Positions 60,134 through 64,000 of a DNA stretch of 64,000 bases are shown piece by piece. The notes under the pieces are model-generated. The model did no database searches, was not told the DNA's origin, and worked only from the letters and a program-made list of their open reading frames with translations. The stretch is from a virus, in the IMG/VR virus record IMGVR_UViG_3300009703_000014, positions 1-64,000 of that record; one strand, given 5' to 3'. Position 1 is the first letter of the stretch. Each line of letters begins with the position of its first letter. Position numbers and translations under genes: made by a program.

Positions 60134-61036
60134 TTAAGGTAATAATCCTTGTAATTTCATAGCTCTTACCATTCTAGTTACGCCAATACCTCCACCAAAT
60201 CTATCAAACATATTTAAGGATAGATACTCTTCCAATTCATCTTCAACTCTTTTTCTACCAAAGTGATTGAACAATAAATTGGCATATTCACCATCTGAAA
60301 TTGTGTGGAACTGATGCCGCATTTCTGAAACATTTGAACTTCTTTCAGCACTTCCAATTGTTTCCATTCCGTGCATTATAACGTCTACCTTATGAAACAG
60401 GTCAGGGTCAACGCTGCTTTGTTTCATATTCCAGAACGGATGTGTTCTTTGTGGAAAATGCGTTAAGAAGGTACAGTCTGTATAGTCACTACAAAGTTTT
60501 TCTTCCTCATCTACATCTAGTTCAGAAACAGCATACTTAGTAGCCGCATCGTTGTATTTAATATTTGAAAAATCGAGACTTTCCCCGAAACCTAGGTGGG
60601 TTAGTAACTCCTCTTCAAGCTTGATCATATCAGTCATATCTCCATGAGATTCAAACTCAAACATGGGGAAGATCTTGTCATGTCTACCCGGGATTGGGTT
60701 AGGCTCATTTCTATATGAGGTTGTTATGCAAAACACTCCTTCTACTTCTGGGTTTTCTAAAAGCTCTCGTTCTAGCCACATTTGCCCTGTCTGTGGCAGT
60801 GGCCAATTCGTTCCGCCAAAAATATATTGTGAAATTGTTGCTGGGTCCTCGCAAGCTGCTAGTATTGACTGTCGTGATTGGGCTGGAACTTCGACAAATC
60901 CTTTTGCTTCTTGAAAAAAGAAGCGCATCTTTTTTACTACTTCATTATATTCATACATATTTTTCAAAGTATTTATTTTCTCCTTGTGTACCCATAAGGG
61001 GTAGTCATTGTTATAGTGCTGCCCTCGTAAGGACAA
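60134..61036 (-). CDS. AsnRS/AspRS-like class II enzyme without anticodon domain
   Basis: The 300-residue protein has class II motif 2 (T-S-Y-R-N-E-P-N-P-I-P-G-R-H with downstream F-E-F-E) and motif 3 (F-G-G-G-I-G-V-T-R-M) as in the Asp/Asn synthetase family. It lacks the N-terminal anticodon-binding domain. It could be an asparagine synthetase of the archaeal AsnRS-paralogue type, or a synthetase for the nearby odd tRNA(GUU). The sequence alone cannot choose. Encoded just before the epimerase. Confidence 0.72.
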   Translation of the reverse strand: MSLRGQHYNNDYPLWVHKEKINTLKNMYEYNEVVKKMRFFFQEAKGFVEVPAQSRQSILAACEDPATISQYIFGGTNWPLPQTGQMWLERELLENPEVEGVFCITTSYRNEPNPIPGRHDKIFPMFEFESHGDMTDMIKLEEELLTHLGFGESLDFSNIKYNDAATKYAVSELDVDEEEKLCSDYTDCTFLTHFPQRTHPFWNMKQSSVDPDLFHKVDVIMHGMETIGSAERSSNVSEMRHQFHTISDGEYANLLFNHFGRKRVEDELEEYLSLNMFDRFGGGIGVTRMVRAMKLQGLLP

Positions 61037-61356
61037 GCTATAGTCGGTATTGTATCAGTTGCAACTTTTGTTTTACTTCTTAGTTGCTGTGGCTTTTTAC
61101 CGTCAAGCCGTATATATATTCTAATTTTACTGTCATCTTCTATATCCGGTTATTGTTTCTAGTACCCATGTTAATGCCCTTAAAAGGGATATGCCTGCGT
61201 ACAAGCATCAGAGGTATAAAGTTGATATTAAGCGGGCCAATAAGCGTTTAATCAATGCTATTGGTGTGTTCTTCTTCTGCATATATTTTACTAAAAAATT
61301 TTTCATTTAAAAAAAGTGGTTTATTGTTTGTAAGTTTTCTGTTAAATACAGACCAG
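61037..61356. other. Gene-poor spacer before the tRNA/tmRNA cluster
   Basis: No long ORF. A plus-strand 39-codon frame (61191-61310) and a minus-strand 32-codon frame (ATG 61306, stop TGA 61208) both look membrane-like and compete. The minus one begins inside the 24-bp repeat shared with a real gene start. Neither has a good ribosome site, so I call neither. Confidence 0.5.
61299..61322. repeat. 24-bp direct repeat, copy 2
   Basis: Exact copy of 56422-56445, at the start of the minus-strand small frame described above. Confidence 0.75.
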
Positions 61357-61429
61357 TGACCCGAGAGCGGCTCGAACGCTCGACCCACTGCTTAAAAGGC
61401 CGTTGCTCTACCTGCTGAGCTATCGGGTC
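61357..61429 (-). tRNA. tRNA-Lys (UUU)
   Basis: Complete cloverleaf: acceptor GACCCGA/TCGGGTC, T8, D-stem GCTC/GAGC, anticodon loop CTTTTAA (UUU), T-arm GAGCG-TTCGAGC-CGCTC, discriminator A. The anticodon stem has one G-A mismatch. CCA is not encoded. First of a minus-strand tRNA/tmRNA group. Confidence 0.88.
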
Positions 61430-61433
61430 AATA

Positions 61434-61507
61434 TGGTAGCGGGGCCGGGAATTGCACCCGGGACTCAGGCTTATGAGGCCTACGTTTTACTACTTCACTA
61501 CCCCGCA
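61434..61507 (-). tRNA. tRNA with CAU anticodon, initiator-like
   Basis: Anticodon loop CTCATAA (CAU). Acceptor G2-C71 to G7-C66 pairs, but T1 and T72 do not pair; an unpaired 1-72 position is the hallmark of bacterial initiator tRNA. Discriminator A and CCA are encoded. The D-stem is weak and T-loop position 55 is G, so it may be diverged. It sits between tRNA-Lys and tmRNA. Confidence 0.75.
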
Positions 61508-61514
61508 TTTATTG

Positions 61515-61845
61515 TGGAGACGGCGAGAGTCGAACTCGCGTCTTGAAAAACTCTATATAAAAGTCATTCACAAGCTTATCCAGTTGCTCTTCTTCTGGCA
61601 AGTCAGCTTAACTGTTCTTATTTAATGTGTCGTAGTTATAGCAACCAACATCTGATTTACTGTTTTCTCAGGGTCTTTCCGATATGATGTCGCTACCTCT
61701 TATCGGAGTAGGAGGGCGACAGGCTGCATATTACTACGCTGCCATTGCGTAACTGTTGCCAATTGAAATTGACGTTTGTTTTAACGTGTATACTCACGGC
61801 TTGCACTTCTATACGATATTTCCCAATCGAAACCAAAACGTCCCC
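61515..61845 (-). ncRNA. ssrA: Transfer-messenger RNA (tmRNA)
   Basis: The 3' end GACGCGAGTTCGACTCTCGC forms the T-arm and, with 5' GGGGACG, the acceptor pair CGTCTCC. The pair set includes the G3-U70 alanine identity element. The 5' part starts GGGGACGTTTTGG, a classic tmRNA start. A resume codon GGC opens a tag reading G-N-S-Y-A-M-A-A followed by TAG TAA, analogous to the usual hydrophobic A-L-A-A ending. tmRNA rescues stalled ribosomes; CCA is not encoded. Confidence 0.9.
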
Positions 61846-61873
61846 ATTTAAAAATATAGTTTGCTGCGCTTTT

Positions 61874-61883
61874 TTCTTATACC
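61874..61883 (-). promoter_or_regulatory. Promoter GGTATAAGAA for tmRNA/tRNAs
   Basis: The motif is 29 bases upstream of the mature tmRNA 5' end, as expected for a -10 box. The upstream flank contains an inverted repeat TTGTGA...TCACAA where a -35 region would lie, possibly an operator. Confidence 0.6.
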
Positions 61884-61958
61884 TTTTTTGTGAGGGTTTT
61901 CACAAAGTATGCCTAGTAAATAAAAAAATTTTGCGTTAACAATAAAAAAAGTATATAC

Positions 61959-61969
61959 TTAAATATAAG
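61959..61969 (+). promoter_or_regulatory. Candidate late-type promoter TTAAATATAAG
   Basis: 35 bases before the ATG at 62004. Closely matches the box before 28472 in sequence and spacing. Confidence 0.42.
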
Positions 61970-62003
61970 CATTTTAAACTTAAAAAGCCAGGGAGGTATC
62001 ACA

Positions 62004-62369
62004 ATGTTTAAAAAAATATTTATTAGTTTATTGTTAGTTTGTTTTGGCGGGGCCGAAGCGGGGGAATGCGCCGAGCAGCCTATTAATGTTTGATTTAAAG
62101 TATCTAATGATATAAACGCAGCAAACTATGGCGAGGCAGTAGCCCTGGACATGCGGGAGGGCGCAAGTTTTTTAAACGGTGACTGGTTTTGTATAGCAGT
62201 TAAAGACCTAAATACCGGGGAAGATGTTATAGTGTCTTTTCCTATAGCAGGGTATTGGGCTGCCCCCTCACCTAAAAGCCTTACAGACTTGGAGAAGGAA
62301 ATGATGACTTTAGAAGAATATCTACGAAGAACTTACAACAAGTCTACTGAATTAAAGCGAGCTAAGTAA
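62004..62369 (+). CDS. Small secreted protein, 121 aa
   Basis: ATG 62004 follows a strong GGGAGG site. The first ~18 residues are a signal peptide (F-I-S-L-L-L-V-C-F-G-G-A-E-A). One TGA at 62091 is read through (I-N-V-(UGA)-F-K) and the frame ends at TAA. The mature part is small and acidic, with no known domain. A periplasmic or exported effector is possible. Confidence 0.7.
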
Positions 62370-62400
62370 TGTGAAGTTTTTATAGGCAAAGGGAGGCCAT

Positions 62401-62565
62401 ATGTATTTCGATAAAGAAAAAGAACTAGCCATACAATACGTACTAAAATTAAACTTATGTTTGGGTGTATATAATGTGGCTATACTTTTTCTATTTTTTG
62501 AAGACATATTTGCTTTTATTATAGGAATGCTAAATATAGGTGTTTGGCTATTTTTTAGAAAGTAA
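62401..62565 (+). CDS. Small membrane protein, 54 aa
   Basis: ATG 62401, with GGGAGG about 7 bases upstream, to TAA 62563-62565. Two hydrophobic stretches (V-A-I-L-F-L-F-F near 26-33 and F-I-I-G-M-L-N-I-G near 40-48) suggest a two-span membrane protein. Function unknown. Confidence 0.62.
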   Translation: MYFDKEKELAIQYVLKLNLCLGVYNVAILFLFFEDIFAFIIGMLNIGVWLFFRK

Positions 62566-62576
62566 ATTTTTAATGT

Positions 62577-62619
62577 AAAAAAAGGGGCGAACCAGAAAGT
62601 AGTCTTGGACCCCGCCCCT
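62577..62619 (-). terminator. Terminator of the minus-strand membrane-protein operon
   Basis: AGGGGCG/CGCCCCT stem (62583-62619). On the minus strand it is followed by T7. Ends the 63643-62642 transcript. Confidence 0.75.
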
Positions 62620-62641
62620 CTAAGAAATTAGATTGCTCTAA

Positions 62642-62875
62642 TTACTTTGAGTTCCTGCTATATAATCCCACTAAAATTAATAGTGAAATTACGCCAGCGA
62701 ACCCAGATGTTCCAAACCCAGTAACAATCGATGTTAAATTAGTAACAACGCTTGTACCGAATACTGGAGATCCGAAAAGAATCTCTGCTAAAACACCTAG
62801 AGCCATAAGGCCAGCAAATAGCTGTGTTAGTCCAAGAACCCATTCGTTAATGGTGCCAAAAATATTTTTTGTCAT
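62642..62875 (-). CDS. Small membrane protein, 77 aa
   Basis: Two hydrophobic segments (residues 15-35 and ~53-72) with a short charged tail. It follows the beta-barrel gene and precedes the terminator, so it is in the same transcript. No family recognised; a holin-like or exclusion protein is possible. Confidence 0.62.
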   Translation of the reverse strand: MTKNIFGTINEWVLGLTQLFAGLMALGVLAEILFGSPVFGTSVVTNLTSIVTGFGTSGFAGVISLLILVGLYSRNSK

Positions 62876-62890
62876 CTTAACTCCTGTTTT

Positions 62891-63643
62891 TTATTTAAAT
62901 GAGTAGCTTACTCTAATGCGAATGTCGTCTCCCGATAACTCGCTCGTAATGAAAGCAATTTTTGATATCGAATATCCAACCCCGTACAGAATATCTTCCT
63001 CGGAGGTGTATCCAATAGTAGCAAAAGCTCCCTTTGCAGCTCCAGGATTAATAACTGAGCGAACCCAGTACTCTCCTGAAGTCTCTTCGCTTAAGTCATA
63101 CTCAAGAGAAGTCGTAAACCCTTTTCCTTTAATAGTTGCATCTATTAGTTTTGAGGACTCACTACTTGTAGAAAAGCCCGCAAGAATATCCATTCCAAAA
63201 CGGTTTGTTGTATTAGAAGCTCTAACAGCCCAGTAGTCTTCACTACCGACTGTAGCTTTTATATCAACAATATAAGCACTAGCTGAAATGCCTACACCGT
63301 TTATAGTGCCATGCTCTCGTGGAGCATTTAAAAACACATTAGATCCTGGCCTATGCAAAGTCCAAGCATTGCCATATGCTTCTGGCTGGATACCAAGGGT
63401 GAACGTTATATTGAGTGGCGCATTATAAGTGTACCACGCTTCCTCTATGTTTATATTACCACTGTCTAAATTTGTGGTAATATTCCAGTTTTTCTCATCA
63501 GTTGATAAGGTAACTCGAGTATACATAGAAGAAAATGTATCATCACCGCCACTAGTGCTAATATCTGTGGATGTCTCCCCTGATACCGACACTTGCGTGA
63601 ATGAGAAAGATACAATTGTAAATAAATATAATAATTGTTTCAT
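62891..63643 (-). CDS. Predicted outer-membrane beta-barrel protein, 250 aa
   Basis: A signal peptide (L-L-Y-L-F-T-I-V-S-F-S-F-T-Q) is followed by alternating hydrophobic/polar residues and Tyr/Trp-rich strands (T-R-V-T-L-S-T, E-Y-W-V-R-S-V). The end is R-V-S-Y-S-F-K, which resembles an aromatic beta-barrel C-terminus. It could alter the host surface or block re-infection. All Trp codons are TGG and no TGA occurs. Confidence 0.72.
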   Translation of the reverse strand: MKQLLYLFTIVSFSFTQVSVSGETSTDISTSGGDDTFSSMYTRVTLSTDEKNWNITTNLDSGNINIEEAWYTYNAPLNITFTLGIQPEAYGNAWTLHRPGSNVFLNAPREHGTINGVGISASAYIVDIKATVGSEDYWAVRASNTTNRFGMDILAGFSTSSESSKLIDATIKGKGFTTSLEYDLSEETSGEYWVRSVINPGAAKGAFATIGYTSEEDILYGVGYSISKIAFITSELSGDDIRIRVSYSFK

Positions 63644-63694
63644 ATATTATAATTCCTCGGTTTATTTGTTATGCTAAACCATAGCTTAGCTTTT

Positions 63695-63704
63695 TTCTTA
63701 TACC
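63695..63704 (-). promoter_or_regulatory. Early-type promoter GGTATAAGAA
   Basis: 52 bases upstream of the beta-barrel gene. The upstream flank holds an 8-bp inverted repeat GTAAATAT...ATATTTAC (63705-63733), a candidate operator. Confidence 0.6.
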
Positions 63705-63753
63705 GTAAATATTGTATAAATGGGGATATTTACCTATTTTTAAGATAAAAAAA

Positions 63754-63822
63754 GGGCGCGCTCATGAAGAAAAAACCCAGCGTTAGCGAGTTTAAGAAAG
63801 GAGAACCATGAGAACGCGCCTA
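63754..63822 (-). ncRNA. Structured RNA/terminator element 1
   Basis: A 12-bp helix with an AA bulge pairs 63755-63766 with 63807-63820. On the minus strand it ends in T7, like a terminator. The 40-base interior has no ORF. It could end a transcript or be a small RNA. Confidence 0.55.
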
Positions 63823-63833
63823 TAGAGCACCTT

Positions 63834-63928
63834 AAGGCGTGCTCAGACCAAATCGTTGTAAAAAAATGTATGAGGTTTCCCCTGTCGGGCTGCTACTCAT
63901 ACAAGGAGCGGTTTCCCGCCTTTTTTTT
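63834..63928 (+). ncRNA. Candidate small structured RNA ending in U8
   Basis: AAGGCG (63834) pairs with CGCCTT (63917), immediately followed by T8, and encloses TGTATGAG/CTCATACA (63867-63874/63896-63903). On the minus strand the inner helix is followed by T7. No coding potential. May be two overlapping terminators or one small RNA; strand uncertain. Confidence 0.45.
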
Positions 63929-64000
63929 CTAATGAGTTGTTTGCTGTAAGCAGTAAGTTTTGATTCGCCGTGCCATGCCACCCCATGCGCTGGAGATATC

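Noticed and set aside
61208-61310. Small membrane-like frames on both strands
   Set aside because: They over-write each other and lack good ribosome sites; only described in the spacer entry.

Overview
This window is part of a large tailed-phage genome that is AT-rich and tightly packed. Most neighbouring genes overlap as TAATG or sit a few bases apart. The phage is a myovirus: it has a gp25-like baseplate protein, a baseplate-J-like protein, many tail fibre genes and a portal. The host is probably a diderm bacterium. The phage encodes a predicted lipoprotein, a TM/coiled-coil spanin-like pair, an amidase and a secreted beta-barrel. I cannot name the host.

The main feature is the genetic code. 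At least 25 plus-strand genes run through in-frame TGA codons (about 65-70 in total) and stop only at TAA or TAG. Where families are recognisable, TGA falls on a Trp position: the tail-collar GSVVA(W), two sites in a 2OG-Fe(II) oxygenase, and (W)SHI in RNA polymerase. Minus-strand genes encode roughly 60 Trp, all as TGG, and contain no in-frame TGA. Plus-strand genes are mainly virion, lysis and RNA polymerase genes and look late. Minus-strand genes look early. A tRNA with a UCA anticodon lies at 29.4 kb inside the late lysis cassette. It has a tRNA-Trp acceptor stem on a body with a long variable arm.

Layout: 0-10.4 kb, baseplate and tail genes with a sigma-70-like factor among them. 10.4-28.4 kb, tail fibres and Ig-like or collar receptor-binding genes, richest in UGA. 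28.4-30.1 kb, lysis cassette with the UCA tRNA. 30.1-35.8 kb, a LysM protein, an actin-like ATPase, a protein resembling one mitochondrial-carrier repeat, the portal and two tiny genes. 35.8-37.8 kb (minus), a glycosyltransferase and an HNH endonuclease. 37.9-38.85 kb, a GC-rich gene-free block of about 0.95 kb with many nested helices, probably a giant structured RNA. 38.85-45.1 kb (minus), a radical-SAM-like protein, a retron (reverse transcriptase plus msr-msd RNA) and a MoxR AAA+/VWA pair. 45.2-53.2 kb (plus), one 2024-residue ORF fusing RNA polymerase beta and beta-prime, then a 2OG oxygenase and PhoH. 53.3-61.0 kb (minus), small early genes, ClpP, a SufE-like protein, an unusual tRNA(GUU), an epimerase and an AsnRS-like enzyme. 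61.3-61.9 kb (minus), tRNA-Lys, an initiator-like tRNA(CAU) and tmRNA. 62-64 kb, small membrane or secreted proteins, a beta-barrel protein and small structured RNAs or terminators.

Inferred logic: a recurring minus-strand promoter (GGTATAAGAA) drives early genes and the tmRNA. A different TATAAR promoter precedes late plus-strand operons, including the phage RNA polymerase. The UCA tRNA then allows full-length translation of the UGA-containing late proteins.
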